Source: Acidithiobacillus ferrivorans (GTDB lineage: Bacteria; Pseudomonadota; Gammaproteobacteria; Acidithiobacillales; Acidithiobacillaceae). From it: a stretch of 64,000 bases of DNA. Below are positions 26,154 to 35,971 of the stretch, piece after piece (the stretch's first letter is position 1; the number at the start of each line of letters is the position of its first letter). The translations under genes were made by a program, and so were the position numbers. The notes under the pieces were generated by a model, which was not told where the DNA came from, did not search any database, and saw only the letters and a program-made list of their open reading frames with translations. The stretch is from contig JAAOMR010000131.1 of NCBI GenBank assembly GCA_018853935.1, positions 30,245 through 94,244 on the forward strand. The letters run 5' to 3'.

Positions 26154-26203
26154 CTGCAATCTCCCCAAAAAGGTTGTGGGATCGTGTACCTGAAGGAAGG
26201 AAT

Positions 26204-27760
26204 TCAGTCGGCATGGCGTACCGCCCACAAACTCATACCGGACTTGTCCAATCGAACCAGCGACAAACAGTTTGGAGCGTTATTGGCTGCCCATGTCATT
26301 TTCGGTGAAGCCAGCCAAGCCACGTGCCATTTGGCAAGTTCCTGACAGTTCACGGTTCCTTCTTCCAGTTGCAGCCCGGCTCGCTGAACAGCGCGGCGCG
26401 TCATACCGAGTTCCATGGCTGGGGCCACCCGGATACCGGGGTTTTCATAGAGCGCGTCATAGGTAGCGGCTGAAAAGAAAGTCAGGACTTTTTGCCCTGG
26501 CCGGTATCCAGGAATATGCAGATTGCTCATTGGGTTTGGATGGAAGGTGTTATTGGTCAACAAAAAAAGCAGTGCAAGGGCCGTTGCGTTGGCAGCCGGA
26601 CGAAGTTGTTTGAGGGTTTGAGGGGGTATTGCGTTCAACATTCTCGCGATTATGACAGCTGCGATGGGCCCCAAGCTGTCCACGTAACGAATCATGTCTG
26701 GAAGCAAGAACCATGCAAAAAGCAGGGTTGGCAGCGCGATGGAGGTTGATACTGATTCAGAATTTTCTGGAATAATGGTGTTTAACAGGTTGCGCCAATG
26801 AAGGCGCTCACGTGACTTGGTAAAATTGGATTGATACACGATAAGGATGACCATAATGAAGAGCATCATGGGTGCGATTTTGAAAAGCAGGAGTCCGGCG
26901 GGCTGGTTTTCAGCAACCCCAGCGACACGCATATCTATGTCCGTGTGCAGTGACCAGAGCCACGGCAACCATTGGCCATTTGAGTAGATCTCCCAAAAAA
27001 GTAGGCATGTGGAGGACAATACAGCCAACACGGAGATTCGGAGGCGCCTGGAGACGGGTAGTAGAAGCGCTGCGGGCAAGTATGCAAAGGCAATCCAGTA
27101 AGTAGGGAGCAATAACAGCCCGGCGGCGGCCCATATCACGGCTTCGCGTTTACTGCGCACAAGGAAAACAGACAGATCCCACAGAGCAAAAAAATCTTCC
27201 GGTCTGGCTGATGCCACTCTTTCAGTGAAGGCCGGAATCATCCAGGTAACCGCTGCCAGTATAGTCGTTAGCACGAAGGCGACGGATCTTGGCTGGTTGG
27301 CAAATTGCCGCAGAATCGCCAAGGGAAGAACGGCGGCAAGGCCAATGAGTAATGTGAGCTGAAAAGGCAAGTAGGCGAGGTGGTGAGGAAGGTACTGATA
27401 GGCCAGTGCGGCCACGTGGTCGAACCCGATATAGAGGTCACCCGCCATAAGACGCGGAGACCCCCAGAACATGGTTCTGTACTGAAAATGGTAGACGCCG
27501 GAAATGAGGTGTTTGAGAAGGTCGTCGGGTGGAGCCGGACGGGTAAAAACGAACATAGTGACCGGGATGATCCCCACCAGAAAGATCATCAGATAGAGTG
27601 ATTTTTCAACGAGCGCGATCTGTATCCACCGTCTGATAGTATCAGCGGCCCGCGGCCACAATGTCAGGAAGAATAGCGAAAGGGCAGGGGACAGGAAGCC
27701 CAGGCCCAGCGATGTGGAAATGGTAATGATGTCTGTGCGAGAGAGGCGTTCGTTTGACAT
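26204..27760 (-). CDS. Polytopic membrane protein, GT-C glycosyltransferase-like
   Basis: The 518-residue protein has about ten hydrophobic segments. After the first segments come a loop with PAPPDDLLKHL and another with ASARPEDFFAL, acidic pairs placed where GT-C enzymes carry their catalytic Asp/Glu. The C-terminal 110 residues form a soluble domain (VNCQELAKWHVAWLA...). Together with the GT2 gene in the same operon, a lipid-linked sugar transferase is plausible, but the fold call is only by topology. The promoter probably lies in the gap before 28113. Confidence 0.55.
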   Translation of the reverse strand: MSNERLSRTDIITISTSLGLGFLSPALSLFFLTLWPRAADTIRRWIQIALVEKSLYLMIFLVGIIPVTMFVFTRPAPPDDLLKHLISGVYHFQYRTMFWGSPRLMAGDLYIGFDHVAALAYQYLPHHLAYLPFQLTLLIGLAAVLPLAILRQFANQPRSVAFVLTTILAAVTWMIPAFTERVASARPEDFFALWDLSVFLVRSKREAVIWAAAGLLLLPTYWIAFAYLPAALLLPVSRRLRISVLAVLSSTCLLFWEIYSNGQWLPWLWSLHTDIDMRVAGVAENQPAGLLLFKIAPMMLFIMVILIVYQSNFTKSRERLHWRNLLNTIIPENSESVSTSIALPTLLFAWFLLPDMIRYVDSLGPIAAVIIARMLNAIPPQTLKQLRPAANATALALLFLLTNNTFHPNPMSNLHIPGYRPGQKVLTFFSAATYDALYENPGIRVAPAMELGMTRRAVQRAGLQLEEGTVNCQELAKWHVAWLASPKMTWAANNAPNCLSLVRLDKSGMSLWAVRHAD

Positions 27761-28112
27761 GTAGGGGAGTAATCCTGTGTTTCACGGTAGTTGCAGACTG
27801 TGGGAGACAGGGAAGGTCGCTCATTTTCCTGGTCTGATGTGGCAACCGTACCGCATTGCGCTACATCTCAATCGCCTACGCGGCGATAATCTTAGACGCA
27901 GCAGAGGCCGACCGCCTGCATGCCGGACATCTGCCCGGTCCATCGCGCTTACCGCCGGCGCCTTCGCCCATTTCGGTGTATAGAGCCACACAGCCTCTTT
28001 CACCTCCGGGCGACACGTCTATCGGATGCTGCCGATGGTGCACATCGCACCGGAGTTGGTTTCCTCCTGGGTTACATTAATATAACCCGGCAGATTTACC
28101 AGGAGAAAACAT
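27761..28112. promoter_or_regulatory. Divergent intergenic region with near-perfect 20-bp palindrome
   Basis: This 352-base gap separates divergently read genes. GGGTTACATTAATATAACCC at 28069-28088 is a palindrome with one mismatch pair. It lies 24 bases before the start of the 28113 gene, next to its AGGAG, so it is a candidate operator or 5' hairpin for that gene. I see no gene in the rest. Confidence 0.5.
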
Positions 28113-28934
28113 ATGTGGCCACCTGTAACTGTAGACATAGCGGCTTTGGCTATTTTATATTGGGCCTTTTTCGGATTCTGGAAAATGTCTACACCAAATT
28201 TGCAGGAATCCTTGAGCCCATACATAGCACCTGAGCCGACACAACCATCTTCTAAGCAACGCGCCAACACCCTTGCTGGCTGGGTCTGTCGCAACATTTT
28301 TCGGCAATCCGGATGGACAAAGCCTACCGTTCTGGCGGCAATATGGCTCTATCGGAGTTATGTTTTCTCTTTTGCCATGATTAGTTCGATTATCGTTTTG
28401 CGTATTATTTTTTCATGGATTGTGCCACCACCACTCATTGTTTGGTTGTTTGGCACAACAGGGTTTCTATTGGTGGCTCTGATATTCCTGTGGGGGTACT
28501 GTGTAGTACGCGGAGGGCGCCCATGGTTTTGGGAGTCTCGCGCCAGAAATATGGTAACAATATTACTCTCACGGCACTATCAGGAAGTTACTGAGATTCG
28601 TTCATTAGCCGCCATCCCTCTGCCGTGGTGGTGGATCATTCGATTAAATAAAAAGTCAAGTCTAAAATATGCGGCGTTCGCTGTATTGATATTCGTAGCA
28701 CGTTTTATAATACCAGTGCTTGTCGGCTTCCTTACGGTTTATCCCTACCTGAACTCGCCAGTGATTGTTGTACATACCGGAGTCACAATTCTGGCTTGGA
28801 TGGCTATCTTGTGGGTCACTGTGCTCTACACCGGCTTATCACTAAAACTTGCCATATCAGACTGGCACGGGGCGTGTTGGCGCACTTCTGATACGTTTTC
28901 ACTGGCACTATTGAAATCATTCTTGGAACCATAA
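28113..28934 (+). CDS. Polytopic membrane protein next to traG remnant
   Basis: The 273-residue protein starts after CAGGAGAAAACAT and has about six hydrophobic segments: one at the N-terminus, a strongly hydrophobic block near residues 90-135, and another at 190-250. It ends with a short tail (RTSDTFSLALLKSFLEP) placed like the C-terminal tails of the other membrane proteins in this element. It runs opposite to the tra genes and its stop is only 11 bases from the traG remnant. A role in entry exclusion is possible by position only. Confidence 0.65.
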   Translation: MWPPVTVDIAALAILYWAFFGFWKMSTPNLQESLSPYIAPEPTQPSSKQRANTLAGWVCRNIFRQSGWTKPTVLAAIWLYRSYVFSFAMISSIIVLRIIFSWIVPPPLIVWLFGTTGFLLVALIFLWGYCVVRGGRPWFWESRARNMVTILLSRHYQEVTEIRSLAAIPLPWWWIIRLNKKSSLKYAAFAVLIFVARFIIPVLVGFLTVYPYLNSPVIVVHTGVTILAWMAILWVTVLYTGLSLKLAISDWHGACWRTSDTFSLALLKSFLEP

Positions 28935-28944
28935 CCAATATTAA

Positions 28945-29160
28945 TTGGGCATAATCGTTAATGATGGCCACGACTGGCAACCAGGACTGCGTCCATATTC
29001 CGAACATCACGTATTTCATGTAGATCCCGGCGCCTTGGGCACCCATGAACGCGATCACCACCGCGACCATCGGGGCGAGGGCGAAGAACAGGAATTGGAG
29101 GAAGGTCATCATGGGGATGACGTTGGCCTCAAACATAGAGGCGCCGCCGGAGTTGCCGCG
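28945..29160 (-). pseudogene. traG remnant (central segment only)
   Basis: On the minus strand this segment encodes FEANVIPMMTFLQFLFFALA through VVAIINDYAQ, nearly the same as residues in the two larger traG copies (31866-32050 and 34630-34830). Homology stops abruptly at both ends: after DYAQ on the left, where the 28113 gene ends, and near 29160 on the right, where the small membrane gene ends. It has no start signal and no C-terminal part. Confidence 0.85.
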
Positions 29161-29173
29161 GCGCGCTATTTCG

Positions 29174-29608
29174 TTAGTCGTCGAGAAACGAGTGGCTATC
29201 GTCGTGAAAGCTGTGGTCGTCGTGCAACAAGTTGGTATCGTCGTGAAAGACGTGGCTTTGGTCGTCAAATCCAAAGGTGTTACCGCAGACGTCAAACATT
29301 GAATCACCCATCATCGGGAAACCATTGGCCGGATTAATGTTTGTGAGCGGGGCAGCATCGACATCATCGTGGCTTTCCAATACAGGCCGCTGCGCATATG
29401 GTCTTTTACGGGCATTGACGCTGGAGCGTGATGTTTGCCTTGAGTAAGTCGTGGGCGCATCAAAGCATCCAAGCGTCACATTGCGGAAGGCGCGCAAATA
29501 GGATATTTTCTCGTCCCGATGCCCGACTATTGTTCCTAACACTACAAGCGCTGTGGGAAGCAACACACAAACACCAATGACGACATAGAGGATATTTGAC
29601 CAAACCAT
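29174..29608 (-). CDS. Small single-pass membrane protein between traG copies
   Basis: The 144-residue protein starts at the ATG after AGGAGATCTATT. Residues 3-27 form one hydrophobic segment (LYVVIGVCVLLPTALVVLGT), followed by a hydrophilic tail. The last 40 residues contain repeats of an Asp-rich unit (HDDTNLL, HDDHSF, HDDSHSF). Size and topology fit an entry-exclusion protein such as TraS or Eex, and the position directly downstream of a traG cassette supports the idea. There is no sequence match that I can recognise. Confidence 0.6.
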   Translation of the reverse strand: MVWSNILYVVIGVCVLLPTALVVLGTIVGHRDEKISYLRAFRNVTLGCFDAPTTYSRQTSRSSVNARKRPYAQRPVLESHDDVDAAPLTNINPANGFPMMGDSMFDVCGNTFGFDDQSHVFHDDTNLLHDDHSFHDDSHSFLDD

Positions 29609-29989
29609 AATAGATCTCCTGAAAACATATAGAAGAACTTTATCACACAATCTGTAGCGTCAAAAGAATTTACGAAACCTGTGGGCGCACAAGCGGGCTC
29701 AATCATCTGCGTTAATCGGTTTACCATCTGAGCCGATCCCAATTGGTGATCTCCCACTTGCGGTGCTGTCTATCGACGACCAAGCTGCTTGCCCAGTCAT
29801 CAATGCCTATTCCACGAATGATAACCTGTCAGCTGCCGCGAAACCACCTTCACCTTCGGAAGCTACAGCACTGCCGACATCAGAAAGTCCTGGGAGGGTA
29901 TCGTCAACGGCTGTCTATTTGAGCTGATTCCCCGTACTACCCCTGTAGTTCCTTCCTGAGCCATTTTAGATACCTTGGTGCAGCATAAA
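29609..29989 (-). other. Gap between orphan traG cassette and small membrane gene
   Basis: These 381 bases show no convincing gene on either strand. Short open frames here have no start signals. It may be decayed coding sequence of another cassette. Confidence 0.4.
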
Positions 29990-32116
29990 TCAGGCCTCAG
30001 GCAGGCCTGTGTCCTTCTCAAAATCTAGAATATCTTCAATGGTTCTGGCTGGTGTTTTTGGTAACGCATTGACGGCCGCCCGAATAAGAGGTGACTCGCC
30101 AGCTGCTACTCTTTCATTGACGGCGTTGTCAACCAATGATTCAGTAGATTGTCCGCCGTATTGATTGAACCCGCTCGCCGGTTTGTATGGAGTTGTTGCC
30201 TCAGGTGCCGGCGGTGTGGAATCGCCCGGCACGCCCGTGGGCTTGGGTATGTTTTTGAAGTACTGACTACCTTCCCACAAGCCGTATCCTGCAATGCCCG
30301 CGATAACCTGTCCGGCGCCTAAGCCTGGGAGCCCAGGATTGCCTGGTGGCGGTGGTGTACCTGCCACAGGTCCTGGGGCTACCGGCAATTCTGGATGTAC
30401 TTGTGGTGCCACATTCGGGTTTGCTTGACTTTCTGCTTGCTGAGCTGCCGCATTCGCCGCTCCGGCGCTGGAGGCTGGGCCGCCATAGGGAAGGACTGGA
30501 GCTGCATCGGCTGCATTTGGAGATCCTGTGATTCGTGAAACGGCGTTCGTCAAAGCAGTAGATCCTGCGTTTACAGCGGCCGTAGCAGTAGCGATTTGCC
30601 CAGGTGCCGCAGCGGCAGATGTATCTGTCCCCAACCCCAATGAACTTGACACGGCACTGGCAATATCCGCTTTTGCCAAAGGACTAATGCCTGCATTTCC
30701 AGCCATAATCGCAGCAGTGATAGCTGTTTCAGGGTTGGAGGCCGCCATACCGCCCTTTTCCAGCATTGCCATTGACCGGTTGAATGCAGTTTTTGCTTCG
30801 TCACCGGAAGCGCCCGACAGCCCGGCCATCCGCGATTGAATGTTTGCACCGACAAGGTCTTGGTTTTTGTGCATCTCGCTTGCCATCTTCTGAATTGCGG
30901 CCGGAGTCCAGTTTGTTCCAAACCCAGCGGACTGTATGGCTGATTCTTGTGATTGGTATGACGCGGCTTTAGCAGCATCCTCTTTCGCGGCATCTTGATG
31001 CTTTTGTGACTGTCCCATAGCTTCTTTAAAAGCGTGCATTTGCGCGCTCTTGCTGCCCCAACTTCCAGATAGGCCATTAAAGTTATCCATTGTTTTTGAT
31101 GCCGTAACTCCCAGATTGATAGCGGCAGATGCTTCCTGAGATACTTGGGATTGATTCGTGTTTGACTTCTCCATTTGCGCCTGAAGGGATGCTTTAATTG
31201 GGCCAAGGCTCCCCCCTCCAGCCGCAGTACCAATAATTTTGTCCGCTTCACTGGCGGCATGCGAAACGCCTGCTTTGGTTAGATTCGAAATCAATTGGCT
31301 TCTTTGCTGTTGGAATTGAGTGGCATCCTTCCAGCCGTCGGTATTTTGGAGTTGCTGAAAATCACCATTCTGAAAGTCTTGTGACGCCAGTGCCTGCACA
31401 CCCCGCTCGCTTGCTGAAACGGCTGAGCTGGTGTTTGCCAAGCTGGACTGCATTGCCGCAGAGTGTCCCTGCGATAACGCTGTGCCCGTGGACATCGAAC
31501 CCACGTGCTGCATCATGGCATTGTCCTGAGATATTGTGCCGGTACCGTCAGACATAGCCGCGTGTCCCGTCACCGCGGAATTAAACGTAGTTGCCCCCAT
31601 AGTAGGCGTAGCGACTTTTCCCGATGCGGCCATCGTGGATTCGCTGCCCATCATCTTGCCCATCTGCGTCATGGCCATGAAGGAGCCGGTGAGGATTGCC
31701 AGGGTGAGGATGGGGGTCATGGAGACCATCATGTTAGCGTTGCTCAAGGCAAGCTGCGCGGCGGAAAAGACCTGGGGCATGAGCACAAAATGAGTGAGTA
31801 CCGCTGGATTTGTAGACCCCGGGGTTGTCGCCGAGATCATGTTTGTGAAGGAATTTTGGGAGATATACTGGGCGTAATCGTTAATGATGGCCACGACTGG
31901 CAACCAGGACTGCGTCCATATTCCGAACATCACGTATTTCATGTAGATCCCGGCACCCTGGGCACCCATGAACGCTATCACCACCGCGACCAGCGGGGCG
32001 AGGGCGAAAAACAGGAATTGCAGGATGGTCATCATGGGGATGACGTTGGCCTCAAACGCCGACGCAGCACCGGCGTTATTGGCTTCCTGTGCGGCCATGC
32101 CGGGAGCTATGGGCAC
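29990..32116 (-). pseudogene. Orphan traG C-terminal cassette (N-terminus missing)
   Basis: This 708-residue frame begins where residue 370 or so of full-length TraG would be. The first 185 residues are very close to the complete TraG (SAFEANVIPMMTILQFLFFA, GSFMAMTQMGKMMGSESTMA) and end near MGATTFN. After that the sequence is quite different, although both copies keep a helical Gln/Ala-rich part and a Gly/Pro-rich part with a hydrophobic segment near the end. The only start is a GTG right after an in-frame TGA, with no Shine-Dalgarno. The frame is otherwise intact over 2.1 kb, which argues for recent use or selection. It may be a silent cassette that can recombine into traG. Confidence 0.8.
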
Positions 32117-32192
32117 TCAGAAACCATAACGAGATCAGCATGCATTATGGTCGCGTTATTAGCTAGATACGGAGTGCGACCCATTGAGAGTG

Positions 32193-32552
32193 TTAGTCAT
32201 CATCTGGAAAAAGCGCTAATGCGCTCATCGAAGTTGGGTTACAGATATCACCAAAAACACCCCCGTCCAACTGTTCGCGCTGCTTCCGCTCGTGTTCTTC
32301 TCGATCGAAAACCGGCACGCGCAGGTGGCCCTCTGGCACTTCAATGATGTACCCTTTGCGAAAAGTCGGCACGATGAGAACAACTGCGAGCACGGCGATT
32401 CCTGCCCAAACTAAAATTGGCGAATCGATAAAGTACACCCCTGCTGTTATAAGGGCATGCCATACTGATTGAGCAGACAGCTTGGCCGGATGATCGACTT
32501 GTGCGATGGCAAGATTAGCCACTGACTGAGCCATGGCGGTATTTTGAAGCAT
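32193..32552 (-). CDS. Small single-pass membrane protein directly downstream of traG
   Basis: This 119-residue protein starts 61 bases after the traG stop. A single long hydrophobic segment (about residues 30-62, ITAGVYFIDSPILVWAGIAV and onward) is followed by a charged cytoplasmic-type tail (RVPVFDREEHERKQREQLD). In F-like systems the gene after traG is traS, which encodes the inner-membrane entry-exclusion protein recognised by the C-terminal part of TraG. Position and size fit that role; sequence similarity is not evident. Confidence 0.65.
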   Translation of the reverse strand: MLQNTAMAQSVANLAIAQVDHPAKLSAQSVWHALITAGVYFIDSPILVWAGIAVLAVVLIVPTFRKGYIIEVPEGHLRVPVFDREEHERKQREQLDGGVFGDICNPTSMSALALFPDDD

Positions 32553-32613
32553 TTGCGTTCCCCCCGATTACTATTTTTAGATCATAGCACAATCGAAGAA
32601 AAGGCAAGGATAC

Positions 32614-35600
32614 CTAGTCTGTGGCGCCAGTCGGGGATCCCCCGTCTTGGATAGTTGTCCCAGTCGGAGAAAGGCCTTGTTGCGTGTTGGCACGTAGCGC
32701 AGATTGACTCATATTTGTACCGACAAACGAATTCCCAATCAAGGCTGCGGTGAGTAGACCGCCTCCCACCACTGCCGCGCCAACCACCACACCAGCATCC
32801 AATGGCGCCGAAGCTGCAGCACCGGCAGCGACACCTGCGCCCGCAAGAGTTGCAGTACCAACGCCAGCCCCCCCAGCAGCCAATCCGGGGAGAAGGGTTG
32901 TTATTGAGGTCAAGGCGGCCGCTGCCCCCGCCGCACCTCCGCCACCTGCCAACGTGGCTGCTGCAGCAGTAGCTGCAGCCCCAGCTATAGCAACTTCTGC
33001 GACACCAGAGGCTGCACCAATGGCTGTCGCTGCCAAGGATGGAGCTGCACTGCCCGGCTTGAGTGTAGCTGCGGCGGCGGCTTCAGCGTTAAAGGCTGTT
33101 TTGGTTGCCACACTCTCTCCTGCGAGAGTTTGCTTATCCCAGGTTGCCATTTGACCATCGTTTGTCTGATTCCGAGCAGCGACTGCAGTGGGGTCGTAGG
33201 CGTTACCTTGAGCGGTGCTTGCAGCCTGGTTTCCTTGATTTGGTGTTAACCCGTGGCTGCCCAAAGTTCCAGTTGATGCTGGTACGCTTACAGGTCCGGT
33301 CGCATTTTCGACGGCTGTGGATAGAGGGTTGTTTGGGTTGGTTTTTAATCTTCCCTGTTGGATGGCTTGCTGCGCGCCGGTGTCTTGAGTTTCGGCTGCT
33401 CCTCCAGTTTGGAAGCCCATAGTGTTAGCTATTGCACCGATAGCGGCGCCCCCATTGCTGGAGTTCGCGGTGTACAGGAGCGCGGTATTGACTGCCTGCT
33501 GTTCACTGAGATTCATTTTTCTGGCCATGCCGAGTTTTTGGTCAAAAATAGCTTTTTCTTCTGGGCTGGCGGAATTCATGGCTTCCAACTGTTTTTTTGT
33601 GGCCATTGCTGGACCGCCGGGAGTTGACGCTTCCGCTTGTGTTAATTTTTTTCCATCAATACTTTGATCTGCTTTAACTCCAGACGTCGCCTGTGCATCG
33701 CGTGAATAAGCATCTCCCTGTTGTGCTTGCTCTGCCGCTTGTGCGGCATGCAGCCTGGTATCGGCGAGGCTTTTCTTTAGATCGGCAGCCTGCGCACTGC
33801 TGACACCATTTTTTGCGGTTAAATCTGAAAGACTCGTAACATCATGCTTCATACCTATGCTTTCATTAGCAACAGTATCGAAGGCGTGTTCCAAGGCTGC
33901 CTTTTGGGCGCCGGTAGCGTTACTGGCATATTGGTTGGTGAGTTTCCCAGCGATACCTTCCGCCGACATGCCAAGAGAAGCATCGGCGGCAGCTGTATGC
34001 TTGATTTGCTGTTGTGCATCTGTCGAAAGGCCCGCTTTGGTCATAGCCTTCGTTATGACTTGCGACGAATTGTCGTATGACGTGGAGAGTTTCGCACCCA
34101 AGGTATTGTCTAGCGATTGATTGTTTTTGTATTGATCGGACAGGTCTGCCATCGTTTGGCTGGTGGCACTTATGGCGGCCGATGCTTGTTGCGAGCTTGT
34201 CTGGGATTGGGCATATTTGTTCGCTGCTGCAGTCTGATAGCCGTGGCTTATGCTTACAGAAGGTGCGTTTGCCTCTGTTGAGTTCATTGCTGACCAGGTA
34301 CCTTGCTCATTGGAGACTCCGCCATATCCGGTCGCTCCAGCATTGAACGTAGTTGCCCCCATCTGTGGCGTAGTCAACTTGTCTGCGGAAGCCATGGTAG
34401 ATTCGCTGCCCATCGCTTTTCCTAGTTGCGTCATGGCCATGAAGGAGCCGGTGAGCACCGCGAGAGTGATCATGGGCGTCAAGGAGACCATCATGTTTGC
34501 GTTGCTTAGGGCGAGTTGCGCGGTGGAGAAGACCTGGGGCATGGTAGCGAGGTGAGTGAGTGTGGCTGGGTTATCTGCCCCGCCCGCAGTTGAGATCATG
34601 TTAGTGAATGCCCCTTGCGAGATAAATTGGGCATAATCATTAATGATGGCCACGACTGGCAGCCAGGATTGTGTCCAGACCCCGAACATGACGTACTTTA
34701 TGTAGAGCCCTGCACCTTGGGCACCCATGAAAGCGATGACGACGGCGACCAGCGGGGCGAGGGCGAAAAACAGGAATTGGAGAATCGTCATCATAGGGAT
34801 GACGTTGGCCTCGAAGGCCGACGCGGTGCTCGCGTTATTATTCTCCTGATTTGCCATGCCAGTACTCATTACAGAACAAAAACTGGGAGCTGATGCGTGC
34901 ATTTCCGTAGCCGTTGAATCGGATGCGAACGCGACGCCTGCAGTAGCGACACAACCTGATATTTCATCTTCCAAGAAAGCCAGGCCTTGATTTGAAGCAA
35001 CGCAGGTTGATGCTGCACCAGTGGCGGATGTGTTGCATTGCGGCATTCCGTCATCCAGCGCGCCTTCAGCCGTGGAGAGGGCTTGCCCGCTACCTTGTGC
35101 GGTATTGGTTCCGCCTGGGGTGGCGACAACTTGGGCTACCAATTTATTCATGTCGACCAGTGGCATCGAGCCCCCGGTGACCATAACGCTCGTGTTACTG
35201 CCGGCAAAAGCGGTCCAAGCAGTTGTAATATCGCGTGCGGCCGTAGAGCAATTTACACCATAGCCGTTTCCTCCCCACGGATACGATGTTGTATATTCAA
35301 CGGTGTATCCAGTGGCATTGTAATGACTTGTGATTGAGCTCACAACGTCTGCACTATTGTCTATGTCGCTACCGACACCGAAAGTAGGGCTGTTGGCGTT
35401 ACAGTTTTTTGCAAAATCGGCAATGGTATAGGCCAGATCCGGGTTGGCAGCGTCGAATGACTGCGGAAGGTATCTCAAAGCATAAAATGTCATGAGAGGT
35501 TGTGCAAATCCACCTTGTTCCAGGTCAATGGGTGGGGCGGCTCCTGTAGGATTGCTGTCTACCTGGTCGACAACATTCATCATCTGGAAGGATATTTGGC

Positions 35601-35949
35601 TAATGAGCCCCGCAGGGTACGCAATACCTATAGGTATTCCATCAACGGGTCGCGTATCGCCATTGTATAGATTTTGGACAAGCACAGAGGTTGTGGGTAC
35701 GAAAAGGGCCATATAAAGTGCCACGGCAATGATGATATGGTGCCATTCTGCGCGTTGCGACATCAGATTTTTGCCTGCCAGTGCCAGAATTCCAACAATT
35801 ATTGCGAGCTGGATCAGCACCCCGACGCTGCCACCACCACTGGACCATGGGGTTGAGCCTGATGTTGGGTCGAACACCATTTGCAACCCTTCCAGAGCGT
35901 TCTGAAAGATGACTCCACTACCGAGGATGTAGATTGTTGGCACCCACAT
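32614..35949 (-). CDS. traG: F-type conjugation protein TraG (mating-pair stabilisation)
   Basis: The 1111-residue protein has the expected TraG design. An N-terminal membrane part (hydrophobic segments near residues 1-25, 45-60 and 75-95) and a periplasmic domain with Cys pairs come first. A second membrane block follows near residues 370-530 (ILQFLFFALAPLVAVVIAFM). Last comes a long helical Gln/Ala/Ser-rich tail ending in an Ala/Gly-rich hydrophobic stretch. TraG is needed for pilus assembly and mating-pair stabilisation, and its C-terminal part determines entry exclusion in F. I prefer the ATG after AGGAGAACATTGCTA to the one overlapping the traH stop. Truncated copies of its C-terminal half follow downstream. 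Confidence 0.9.
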   Translation of the reverse strand: MWVPTIYILGSGVIFQNALEGLQMVFDPTSGSTPWSSGGGSVGVLIQLAIIVGILALAGKNLMSQRAEWHHIIIAVALYMALFVPTTSVLVQNLYNGDTRPVDGIPIGIAYPAGLISQISFQMMNVVDQVDSNPTGAAPPIDLEQGGFAQPLMTFYALRYLPQSFDAANPDLAYTIADFAKNCNANSPTFGVGSDIDNSADVVSSITSHYNATGYTVEYTTSYPWGGNGYGVNCSTAARDITTAWTAFAGSNTSVMVTGGSMPLVDMNKLVAQVVATPGGTNTAQGSGQALSTAEGALDDGMPQCNTSATGAASTCVASNQGLAFLEDEISGCVATAGVAFASDSTATEMHASAPSFCSVMSTGMANQENNNASTASAFEANVIPMMTILQFLFFALAPLVAVVIAFMGAQGAGLYIKYVMFGVWTQSWLPVVAIINDYAQFISQGAFTNMISTAGGADNPATLTHLATMPQVFSTAQLALSNANMMVSLTPMITLAVLTGSFMAMTQLGKAMGSESTMASADKLTTPQMGATTFNAGATGYGGVSNEQGTWSAMNSTEANAPSVSISHGYQTAAANKYAQSQTSSQQASAAISATSQTMADLSDQYKNNQSLDNTLGAKLSTSYDNSSQVITKAMTKAGLSTDAQQQIKHTAAADASLGMSAEGIAGKLTNQYASNATGAQKAALEHAFDTVANESIGMKHDVTSLSDLTAKNGVSSAQAADLKKSLADTRLHAAQAAEQAQQGDAYSRDAQATSGVKADQSIDGKKLTQAEASTPGGPAMATKKQLEAMNSASPEEKAIFDQKLGMARKMNLSEQQAVNTALLYTANSSNGGAAIGAIANTMGFQTGGAAETQDTGAQQAIQQGRLKTNPNNPLSTAVENATGPVSVPASTGTLGSHGLTPNQGNQAASTAQGNAYDPTAVAARNQTNDGQMATWDKQTLAGESVATKTAFNAEAAAAATLKPGSAAPSLAATAIGAASGVAEVAIAGAAATAAAATLAGGGGAAGAAAALTSITTLLPGLAAGGAGVGTATLAGAGVAAGAAASAPLDAGVVVGAAVVGGGLLTAALIGNSFVGTNMSQSALRANTQQGLSPTGTTIQDGGSPTGATD

Positions 35950-35971
35950 TAGCAATGTTCTCCTAAAACCA

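Noticed and set aside
28816..29307. A complete 163-residue protein across the traG remnant
   Set aside because: Only the middle 70 residues are TraG-like; the N-terminus is antisense to the Asp-rich tail of the small membrane gene and the C-terminus is antisense to the 28113 gene.
31505..32347. A 280-codon plus-strand frame across the orphan traG cassette
   Set aside because: It is antisense to a segment conserved as TraG protein in two further copies; similar antisense frames recur in each copy as expected for shadows.
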